A stretch of DNA of 41,021 nt from an uncultured Pseudomonadota bacterium (GTDB taxonomy: Bacteria > Pseudomonadota > Alphaproteobacteria > RF32 > CAG-239): positions 1-41,021 of the forward strand of contig CASFLC010000085.1 in NCBI GenBank assembly GCA_949295475.1. The letters run 5' to 3'. Position 1 is the stretch's first letter. Every line of letters starts with the position of its first letter. The notes under the pieces were generated by a model that did no database searches, was not told where the DNA came from, and was given only the letters and a program-made list of their open reading frames with translations. The translations under genes and the position numbers were made by a program. Shown piece after piece: positions 34,459 to 41,021 of the stretch.

Positions 34459-35285
34459 TGTTTCTTTTCCGTTTTCTGGGTGTTTGTCTGTTTGTTGCCG
34501 CTCTTTTCTTTGAAGACGCCTTTAACCCGTTGATTCTTGCCGGAGGCAATCAGTTTGCTGATGCCCGTGTTCAAATCTGTTTCGGCCTGATCGCCCCGCA
34601 GAATGTTGGTGTCTTGTTTGATAACAATATTGTCAAACAGTCTGACTTTTCCGGTTTTGGGGAGATAAAGGCCTTTGTCGGCGGTCACAACGGCATCTTT
34701 GGTCACGATTTTGACGTTGCCGTAAATTTCAACTTTTTCAAGCTCCATGTTCTGCGTTTCGGATTTTTTATCCGAGGCGGCGGATTTTTCAAAAAAAGCT
34801 ATCATTTTGTCTGAATAAAGATGGTTTCCTTCTTTGTCAACGGCCTCAACATTTCCGAAAGCAACGGCTTTTTGTTCCTGCGGGTAATAGGTGATGTTGT
34901 CTTTGGCGGTGACGCTTTCCGCTTTGGTTTCGATTTTGGCAGGATCTCCGCGGAGAATGACAACATCTTGAATCAGGTCGTAATCCATCGTGTCGCCGAA
35001 AGCCGAGGCGCGGGGCGACTTCATGATTACTTTGCCGCGGGCCTCGACTTTGGTGATGGCACTTTTGCCTTTGGTTGAGGTGGTGCGGCCGGCGTAATAG
35101 CCGATTAACCGATCGGCGCGGATGCTCATATCTTTTTTGGCGGCGACGGCGTCACCGACAGCCACGATTTTTTGTTCTTTCTGGTGCCATTCAACCTTTT
35201 CTTCGGCGGTGATGTCGATATCTTCGGCGCGCAGTTCAGGCAAAAAGCAAAATGTGCATAAAACGGTCAGGAGAAGCAATTTCAT
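34455..35285 (-). CDS. lptA: LPS transport periplasmic protein LptA
   Basis: A 276-residue protein with a signal peptide (MKLLLLTVLCTFCFLPELRA), then OstA-type beta-jellyroll repeats: ITAEEKVEWHQKEQKIVAVG, later VTAKDNITYYPQEQKAVAFG and VTADKGLYLPKTGKVRLFDN. It bridges the periplasm from LptC to LptD. It is longer than E. coli LptA (185 residues), carrying an extra repeat region and a Lys/Gln-rich tail. It sits one base after lptC and overlaps lptB. Confidence 0.93.
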   Translation of the reverse strand: MKLLLLTVLCTFCFLPELRAEDIDITAEEKVEWHQKEQKIVAVGDAVAAKKDMSIRADRLIGYYAGRTTSTKGKSAITKVEARGKVIMKSPRASAFGDTMDYDLIQDVVILRGDPAKIETKAESVTAKDNITYYPQEQKAVAFGNVEAVDKEGNHLYSDKMIAFFEKSAASDKKSETQNMELEKVEIYGNVKIVTKDAVVTADKGLYLPKTGKVRLFDNIVIKQDTNILRGDQAETDLNTGISKLIASGKNQRVKGVFKEKSGNKQTNTQKTEKKQ

Positions 35286-35286
35286 T

Positions 35287-35958
35287 CTATTGGTTCCTCA
35301 GGCTTTCTTCTTTGATGGTTATATCGTTGTGGCCGGTGAAAATCAGAAGATCTTCGTGATTGTAAAATTCGAATCCGTCGGCAATCAAATCTCCGAAATA
35401 TCCCTGAGCCTTCACCTGATTGACACCGATGCCGTGTCCGGTTTTGAAGTCATAGTCGGCATCAAAGGTATAGACGGTCATTCCTTCGCTATAGAAGAGT
35501 TCGACGTTGTCGGTGAGCCGTATGACGTTGCGGTTTTGGTCATAATAACCGGTGGGAGCTTTGATGTTGGCCCAGTTGGCGTCTCCGACCGGGAGCAAAC
35601 CTTCTGGCTTTATCAATTTGATCAGTTTTGAGCCCGGAGAGGTTTCGTCTATCCGCTCGGCAATGAAATTATTGATTTTGTTGTTTTTATCCGTGATATA
35701 AAGAACCGTGTTTTCAACATGCAGCTTTTCCAGCTCGCCCTGTTTGGGGCGGGTGATGTCCAGCTTGAATTCCCGGGCGTCTTTTTTTAGCGACGGGAAA
35801 ATCAGCAGCAGGCCGATTAATACGGCTGCGGCACTTGGCAAAACCAGTTTGGCAATGCGCACAAAACGGGTATGCTTGCTGACTCTAGGCATTGTGGCCG
35901 AAAACATGGCTTCGGCGTCAGCATTGAAATAGCGGTCTATTTTGCTTTTATCAAACAA
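35287..35958 (-). CDS. lptC: LPS export protein LptC
   Basis: A 223-residue bitopic protein. One N-terminal membrane helix (LVLPSAAAVLIGLLLIF, near 38-54) is followed by a periplasmic LptC domain with repeated strands (FIAERI, NVIRLTDNVELFY, DFKTGHGIGVNQVKAQGYFG, GFEFYNHEDLLIFTGH). It receives LPS from the LptBFG complex and passes it to LptA. The start is TTG immediately after the kdsD stop (TGATTG), with GGAG in the end of kdsD. Confidence 0.93.
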   Translation of the reverse strand: MFDKSKIDRYFNADAEAMFSATMPRVSKHTRFVRIAKLVLPSAAAVLIGLLLIFPSLKKDAREFKLDITRPKQGELEKLHVENTVLYITDKNNKINNFIAERIDETSPGSKLIKLIKPEGLLPVGDANWANIKAPTGYYDQNRNVIRLTDNVELFYSEGMTVYTFDADYDFKTGHGIGVNQVKAQGYFGDLIADGFEFYNHEDLLIFTGHNDITIKEESLRNQ

Positions 35959-36927
35959 TCAGGCTACTCCGGCACGCAGACAATCATGCATGTGAATAAT
36001 TCCGACCGGTTTTCCGTCCTGAACGACGAACAGCTGAGTAATGCCTTTGCCGGTGTTGTTCATCACGCCCAGAGCTTCCGCCGCCAAAACGTCGGGGGCA
36101 ATGGTTTGGGGATTGCGGGTCATGACCGACGACGGTTTTTTGGTGAGAATCTGAGGACTCAGATTGCGTCTGAGGTCGCCGTCGGTGATTATGCCTTCCA
36201 AGTTTCCTGCGGGGTCGACGATACCGACACAGCCCAGCATTTTGGAAGTCATGGTGAGCAGGGCTTCCTGCATGGAAGCATTTTCGTCGATTAAAGGAAC
36301 TTCGTCACCGGTGTGCATGAGATCCGAAACCTTTTGCAAAAAGGCGCCAAGCTTTCCGCCCGGGTGGCGTTGTTTGAAATCGGTTTTGGAAAATCCCTTG
36401 CGTTCAAGCATGCAAATGGCCAGAATATCGCCCAGCACCATTGTGGCGGTGGTTGACGAGGTCGGCGCCAGGCCCAGCGGACAGGCTTCTCCGTCATCGG
36501 GGAGTTTCAGCAACACGTCCCCGGCACGGCCAAGGGCGCTGTCCGGGTTTTTGGTGACGGCAATCAACGGAATGCCATATCTTTTGCAATAAATAATGAT
36601 ATCGGAAAGCTCTTTGGTCTCGCCGCTGTTGGAAATGGCAATTACCGAATCGTCAGCAGTGAGCATGCCAAGATCGCCATGGCTGGCTTCTCCCGGATGA
36701 ACAAAAAAGGACGGGGTTCCCGTGGAGGCCAGCGTTGCGGCAATTTTGGTGCCGACGTGTCCGGATTTGCCCATGCCGGTAACGATAATGCGCCCGGCCG
36801 TTTTTTGCATGATGTCCAACGCTTTGACAAGATTGTCGTCAAGCTCGTCTTCCATCATGCGCAACGCTTCAACTTCTTTGTCTATGGTTCTTTTGGCTGA
36901 AGCCAAGTCTTGTTTTTGTTCCGTCAT
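35959..36927 (-). CDS. kdsD: Arabinose-5-phosphate isomerase
   Basis: A 322-residue enzyme converting D-ribulose-5-phosphate to D-arabinose-5-phosphate, the first step toward Kdo of lipopolysaccharide. An N-terminal SIS domain (about 40-180; IIVTGMGKSGHVGTKIAATL, HPGEASHGDLGML, ISNSGETKEL) precedes two CBS domains (about 205-322). It heads the LPS block. The ATG follows AGAGG by 5 nt; that site lies inside a predicted hairpin of the leader (plus 36931-36966). Confidence 0.95.
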   Translation of the reverse strand: MTEQKQDLASAKRTIDKEVEALRMMEDELDDNLVKALDIMQKTAGRIIVTGMGKSGHVGTKIAATLASTGTPSFFVHPGEASHGDLGMLTADDSVIAISNSGETKELSDIIIYCKRYGIPLIAVTKNPDSALGRAGDVLLKLPDDGEACPLGLAPTSSTTATMVLGDILAICMLERKGFSKTDFKQRHPGGKLGAFLQKVSDLMHTGDEVPLIDENASMQEALLTMTSKMLGCVGIVDPAGNLEGIITDGDLRRNLSPQILTKKPSSVMTRNPQTIAPDVLAAEALGVMNNTGKGITQLFVVQDGKPVGIIHMHDCLRAGVA

Positions 36928-36930
36928 AAA

Positions 36931-36966
36931 AACCTCTGTTTATAAAAATAAAGATATGCAGAGGTT
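36931..36966 (-). promoter_or_regulatory. Inverted repeat that could hide the kdsD ribosome binding site
   Basis: AACCTCTG (36931-36938) is the exact reverse complement of CAGAGGTT (36959-36966), with a 20-base A/T-rich spacer. In the minus-strand transcript the downstream arm contains the SD AGAGG five bases before the ATG, so folding would block it. The loop is long and A/U-rich. This matters only if transcription starts upstream of 36966, which I could not establish. Confidence 0.5.
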
Positions 36967-37094
36967 AGACTTTTATTCGGCCGATGGCAAGATTTTTTTA
37001 AGTTGTGCGGATAAGCCGGCAGAATTAAGTTGCATAAAATGTTTTTTATGATAAATTGTCCGAGCAAGATATTTATGAAAAAAAATTAGTATGT

Positions 37095-37469
37095 ATGAAA
37101 GTGTTTATTGTGTTTTGCACGGTTTTGGTTTTGCTGTGCTACGGGACATTTTTTTATGTTCCCGGTGTTAAAGATTATGGACAGGGTGTGTTACAATTCA
37201 GTGAAACCGCCAACAGCTTTTTTATTGAGTGTCGAACAGGCAGAAAAGAAGTTAGAGCTTTGTATTATAATTTCGATGACAAAATGCATGCGGGATTAAA
37301 AGTTTCTTATTTGCAGTTTGACGGCAGTGAAAAAGTTTATGTTACGCCCTCAATGCGTTCAAAAGAGCAGCTGGCGAAGATTTTACATCGAATCAATATG
37401 GTTCCTGTTTGGTTGGGAGTCGTTTTGGTCGGGTGTTTCTTGGGTTTCGGCCGGGGAAGCATGTGGTGA
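37095..37469 (+). CDS. Small two-helix membrane protein
   Basis: A 124-residue protein of unknown function with an N-terminal hydrophobic helix (VFIVFCTVLVLLCYGTFF) and a C-terminal one (VPVWLGVVLVGCFLGFG) flanking an 80-residue soluble part with basic and aromatic residues. Both helices predict an inner-membrane protein. The frame opens at TTG 37056; the ATG at 37095 gives an immediate membrane helix. Neither has a visible SD, so the start is uncertain. A terminator follows at 37483-37509. Confidence 0.6.
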   Translation: MKVFIVFCTVLVLLCYGTFFYVPGVKDYGQGVLQFSETANSFFIECRTGRKEVRALYYNFDDKMHAGLKVSYLQFDGSEKVYVTPSMRSKEQLAKILHRINMVPVWLGVVLVGCFLGFGRGSMW

Positions 37470-37482
37470 GGGACATTATTAC

Positions 37483-37509
37483 AAAAAGCGTCTTTTGACG
37501 CTTTTTTTT
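37483..37509 (+). terminator. Terminator after the small membrane protein
   Basis: AAAAAGCGTC (37483-37492), loop TTTT, GACGCTTTTT (37497-37506), then more T. Confidence 0.88.
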
Positions 37510-37803
37510 GCGGCCGTTGGACTCAAATTGACTCAAAAAGACGACGGCGGCCGGCGCACTGTTTTTCTTTTGATTTGAATCTGGCCGCGACACAGCGAAT
37601 CGAAAAAAAAGAAAAGTTAATGAAAGGTAAAGCTTTTTTGGACTCAAAAAACGCTTTTTTTGTAAAAAGGGGTTGACTTCGGAGATTTATGAATCTAGTA
37701 TGCCGAGACTCTTGAAAAGGACAGGAGGCTTCAGGTTTGTCTGCCGCACGGGTCTTTTTCGGGAGATTTTTGTAACAATAATAATACTTTAAGGAAATTT
37801 GTG
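37510..37803 (+). other. Gene-free leader region of the str operon
   Basis: About 290 bp without a supported gene. It holds three ACTCAAA copies (37522, 37531 and 37642 areas), the rpsL promoter, and a leader of about 95 nt with a GGACAGGAGG stretch near 37719-37728 and the rpsL site AAGGAA. I see no rho-independent terminator or clear attenuator. Confidence 0.55.
37673..37701 (+). promoter_or_regulatory. Promoter of the str operon
   Basis: TTGACT (37673-37678) and TAGTAT (37696-37701) with a 17-bp spacer. The predicted start is near 37708. Confidence 0.7.
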
Positions 37804-38175
37804 ATGCCTACAATTAATCAGTTAATTCGTAAATCACGAACACCCAAAGTGAAGAGAAACAAAGTTCCGGCTTTGAAAGCTTGCCCTCAAAAACGCGGTG
37901 TTTGTACAAGGGTTTATACAACGACCCCGAAAAAACCGAACTCCGCTTTGCGTAAAGTGGCTCGCGTTCGTCTGACTAACGGCTTTGAAGTAATCAGTTA
38001 TATCCCTGGTGAAGGTCATAATCTTCAAGAACACTCAGTGGTACTGATTAGAGGCGGCCGTGTAAAAGACTTACCTGGTGTTCGTTATCATATCATTCGT
38101 GGTACCTTGGATACTCAGGGTGTATCTAAACGTCGTCAACGTCGTTCTCTGTACGGCGCCAAGAGACCGAAATAA
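37804..38175 (+). CDS. rpsL: 30S ribosomal protein S12
   Basis: A 123-residue S12, part of the decoding centre. It begins [15 protein letters not shown]. The streptomycin-relevant K43 (TTPKKPNS) and the K in GRVKDLPGV are wild type. AAGGAA lies seven bases before the ATG; the frame opens one codon earlier at a GTG. First gene of the str operon, 12 bp before rpsG. Confidence 0.98.
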   Translation: MPTINQLIRKSRTPKVKRNKVPALKACPQKRGVCTRVYTTTPKKPNSALRKVARVRLTNGFEVISYIPGEGHNLQEHSVVLIRGGRVKDLPGVRYHIIRGTLDTQGVSKRRQRRSLYGAKRPK

Positions 38176-38184
38176 GGAGTATAG

Positions 38185-38658
<474 letters not shown>

Positions 38659-38682
38659 TCTGCAACGTATAGGGAAAATACA

Positions 38683-40758
38683 ATGGCTCGTACACATAAA
38701 TTGGAATTGTACAGAAATATCGGTATTATGGCTCATATTGATGCCGGTAAAACTACTACCAGTGAGCGTATTCTTTACTATACCGGACAGACACACAAAA
38801 TCGGTGAAGTGCATGAAGGCGCCGCAACCATGGACTGGATGGAACAGGAGCAGGAACGCGGTATTACCATTACTTCTGCCGCAACAACCTGTTTTTGGAA
38901 AGATCATCGAATCAATTTGATTGATACGCCCGGACACGTTGACTTTACTGTCGAGGTTGAACGTTCGCTGCGCGTCTTGGACGGCGCAATTACCGTCTTT
39001 GATTCGGTCGCCGGTGTCGAACCTCAGTCCGAAACGGTTTGGAGACAGGCTGACAAATATGGTGTTCCGCGCATCTGTTTTTGCAATAAAATGGATCGTA
39101 TCGGTGCCAACTTCTTCCGTTGCCTGGACATGATCGTCGACCGTCTGGGGGCCAGACCTTTGGCGATGCAGCTGCCGATTGGTGCCGAAGCCGATTTTCG
39201 TGGCGTTGTCGATTTGCTGAATATGAACGCAATCGTTTATACCGGCGATACGGCCGATTCTCCGATTGAAATTCAGGAAATTCCGGCTGATCTTAAGGAA
39301 AAAGCCGAGGAATATCATCATCAGTTGGTCGAAATGGCTGTCGAAGAAGACGAGCAGGCCATGGAAGATTATCTGGAAGGCAAAGAAGTTTCCGTCGAAA
39401 CGCTGAAGAAATGTATTCGCAAGGGAACTTTGGCTCAGCATTTTGTGCCGGTGTTCTGCGGTACTGCTTTTAAAAACAAAGGTGTTCAGCCTTTGTTGGA
39501 TGCGGTTATTGATTATCTGCCTTCTCCGGTAGATATTCCGTCGATTAAAGGTGTTCAGCCCGGAACGGATAAAGAAGAAGTCAGACATCCCAGCGACGAT
39601 GAACCGTTGGCAGCCTTGGCTTTTAAGATCATGAACGACCCGTTTGTCGGTTCTTTGACTTTTACCCGTATTTATTCCGGTACCATGACTGCCGGTTCTT
39701 ATGTCTATAACTCGGTTAAAGATAAAAAAGAACGCGTCGGCCGCATGCTTTTGATGCATTCAAACAAGCGTGAGGATTTGAAAGAAGCGCATGCCGGAGA
39801 TATCGTCGCACTGGCCGGTTTGAAAGATACAACGACCGGTGATACTCTTTGCGACGCCTCGAAGCCGATTGTTTTGGAGAACATGGTATTTCCGGAACCG
39901 GTTATTGAATTGGCCGTTGAACCGAAAACCAAAGCCGACGTCGAAAAGATGGGCTTGGCTTTGTCTCGTCTGGCAATGGAAGATCCTTCCTTTAAGGTGG
40001 CTTCCGATCCGGACAGCGGGCAGACCATTATTAAAGGCATGGGCGAGTTGCACCTTGAAATTATCGTTGACCGTCTGAAGAGAGAATTCAAAGTAGACGC
40101 CAATGTCGGCGAGCCTCAGGTTGCTTACCGCGAAACCTTTACCAAGCCCTGCGATGTCGAATATACCCATAAAAAACAGTCCGGCGGCGCCGGTCAGTTT
40201 GCCAAGGTTAAAATTCATTTTGAACCGATTGAAGGGTATAACGGCTTTGAGTTCGAAAATACCGTTGTCGGCGGTAATGTTCCGAAGGAATATATCCCCG
40301 GTGTCGAAAAAGGTTTGCGCTCCGCGATGGATGCCGGTGTTATTGCCGGGTATCCGGTCAGCGGCGTGAAATGCACCCTGTATGACGGCGCTTATCATGA
40401 AGTCGACTCCAATGTTATGTGTTTTGAAATTGCCGCCCGCGCCGCCTTCCGCGAAGGCATGCGTCAGGCTAATCCGAAACTGCTGGAGCCGGTTATGAAA
40501 GTTGAAGTGGTAACGCCGGAAGAATATATGGGTGATATCATCGGTGACTTGAATTCCCGCCGCGGTATGGTTAACGGTATGGATCAGCGCGCCAATGCCC
40601 GCGTGATTGATGCCTCCGTTCCGCTGGCCAATATGTTCGGTTATGTTAACACGCTGCGTTCGCTGTCTCAGGGCCGCGCTCAGTTTACCATGGTGTTTGA
40701 CCATTACGCTGAGGTTCCGAAAGATATTGCGGACAAGGTAAAAGCAAAGAATGCCTAA
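38683..40758 (+). CDS. fusA: Elongation factor G
   Basis: A 691-residue translational GTPase that drives translocation and, with RRF, recycling. The G domain motifs [10 protein letters not shown] (G1), DTPGHVDF (G3) and NKMDRIG (G4) are intact. Domains II-V follow, with the domain IV segment [17 protein letters not shown] and a domain V GSRRG-like [11 protein letters not shown]. Length is normal. AGGGAA precedes the ATG. Codon use is ordinary for the window (GGT, ATT common), unlike the adjacent tuf start. Confidence 0.98.
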   Translation: MARTHKLELYRNIGIMAHIDAGKTTTSERILYYTGQTHKIGEVHEGAATMDWMEQEQERGITITSAATTCFWKDHRINLIDTPGHVDFTVEVERSLRVLDGAITVFDSVAGVEPQSETVWRQADKYGVPRICFCNKMDRIGANFFRCLDMIVDRLGARPLAMQLPIGAEADFRGVVDLLNMNAIVYTGDTADSPIEIQEIPADLKEKAEEYHHQLVEMAVEEDEQAMEDYLEGKEVSVETLKKCIRKGTLAQHFVPVFCGTAFKNKGVQPLLDAVIDYLPSPVDIPSIKGVQPGTDKEEVRHPSDDEPLAALAFKIMNDPFVGSLTFTRIYSGTMTAGSYVYNSVKDKKERVGRMLLMHSNKREDLKEAHAGDIVALAGLKDTTTGDTLCDASKPIVLENMVFPEPVIELAVEPKTKADVEKMGLALSRLAMEDPSFKVASDPDSGQTIIKGMGELHLEIIVDRLKREFKVDANVGEPQVAYRETFTKPCDVEYTHKKQSGGAGQFAKVKIHFEPIEGYNGFEFENTVVGGNVPKEYIPGVEKGLRSAMDAGVIAGYPVSGVKCTLYDGAYHEVDSNVMCFEIAARAAFREGMRQANPKLLEPVMKVEVVTPEEYMGDIIGDLNSRRGMVNGMDQRANARVIDASVPLANMFGYVNTLRSLSQGRAQFTMVFDHYAEVPKDIADKVKAKNA

Positions 40759-40773
40759 TGTTTGAAGAGATAC

Positions 40774-40810
40774 GGAGTAATTGAGAAGTTTTGTGTTTCT
40801 TGATTGCTCC
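40774..40810 (+). promoter_or_regulatory. Possible stem-loop in the fusA-tuf gap
   Basis: GGAGTAATTGAGAA (40774-40787) and TTCTTGATTGCTCC (40797-40810) pair over 14 positions if three G-U pairs are allowed, with a 9-base loop. No long T-tract follows, so it is more likely an RNA structure or processing site than a terminator. The rest of the 123-bp gap is A/T-rich with TTGGAGA before the tuf ATG. Confidence 0.4.
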
Positions 40811-40881
40811 GATGTCTTTTGCATCAGGCGAAGATGATATTTTTTATTTAACTACTTAATTTTATTTTATTGGAGAATAAA

Positions 40882-41021
40882 ATGGCAAAAGAGAAATTTG
40901 AGCGGACGAAGCCGCATTGCAACATCGGGACGATCGGACACGTAGACCACGGGAAGACGACGTTGACGGCGGCGATCACGAAGGTATTGGCCGAGCAGGG
41001 CGGCGCGAGCTTTACGGCGTA
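40882..41021 (+). CDS. tuf: Elongation factor Tu (3' truncated)
   Basis: The first 46 codons of EF-Tu, beginning [20 protein letters not shown] with the P-loop GHVDHGKT; the gene continues beyond the window. GGAG lies seven bases before the ATG. Codon use differs from neighbours: all seven Thr codons are ACG, all three Ile are ATC, and Gly is mostly GGG/GGA/GGC. This could reflect transfer, recoding or gene conversion with another tuf copy, but the fragment is short. Confidence 0.97.
   Translation, partial: MAKEKFERTKPHCNIGTIGHVDHGKTTLTAAITKVLAEQGGASFTA

Noticed and set aside
37510-37660. Repeated ACTCAAA copies upstream of rpsL as a possible repeat array.
   Set aside because: Copies are short, irregularly spaced and in simple A/T-rich DNA, with no flanking structure. 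There is no CRISPR-like or phage-like pattern in the window.

Overview
The window is a chromosomal segment of an alphaproteobacterium with moderate GC, dense gene packing and frequent TTG starts. Three things suggest this: the block kdsD-lptC-lptA-lptB-rpoN-hpf-ptsN, an ELM1-family protein, and the protein families present in general. A likely rhodoquinone-forming enzyme (RquA-like) and a full nucleoside-catabolism set suggest a host-associated or low-oxygen lifestyle, but this is inference and I cannot name a genus. I see no phage, insertion sequence, CRISPR array, tRNA or rRNA.

Layout. 1-2.3 kb: the 3' end of ettA, an unknown protein with an internal duplication, and a UV-damage glycosylase gene coupled to a cold-shock gene. 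2.3-4.8 kb (minus strand): a class-B J-protein, a DUF1349 protein and three small proteins, two of them exported. 4.8-8.9 kb: an ELM1-family gene converges on a minus-strand operon of an exported protein, rsmE, a LuxR-type response regulator, an HPt protein and an RquA-like enzyme. 9-14 kb: cmk, rpsA, a GNAT acetyltransferase and lepA. 13.9-14.2 kb: a long imperfect palindrome plus a second copy of part of its left arm, in otherwise gene-free DNA. 14.2-18.6 kb: deoB, a PgeF-family gene lacking expected active-site residues, a membrane TerB/J-domain protein, an amidase and ruvX. 18.8-23.4 kb: tolB facing a cdd-punA-deoC-deoA operon. 23.5-28.6 kb: a 1380-residue AsmA-like protein with a coiled-coil tail, and a divergent galU homologue. 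28.7-37 kb: infA, a sensor kinase with a Cys-rich PAS region, then ptsN-hpf-rpoN-lptBAC-kdsD. 37-41 kb: a small membrane protein and the str operon rpsL-rpsG-fusA-tuf, with tuf cut by the window end.

How they work together. cdd, punA, deoC and deoA on one strand and deoB elsewhere form a route from nucleosides to glyceraldehyde-3-phosphate and acetaldehyde. lptA, lptB, lptC and kdsD serve lipopolysaccharide synthesis and export, and tolB, the AsmA-like protein and small exported proteins also act in the envelope. ettA, rsmE, rpsA, lepA, infA, hpf and the str operon serve translation. The response regulator, HPt protein and RquA-like enzyme share overlapping reading frames, suggesting that quinone remodelling is co-expressed with a phosphorelay.
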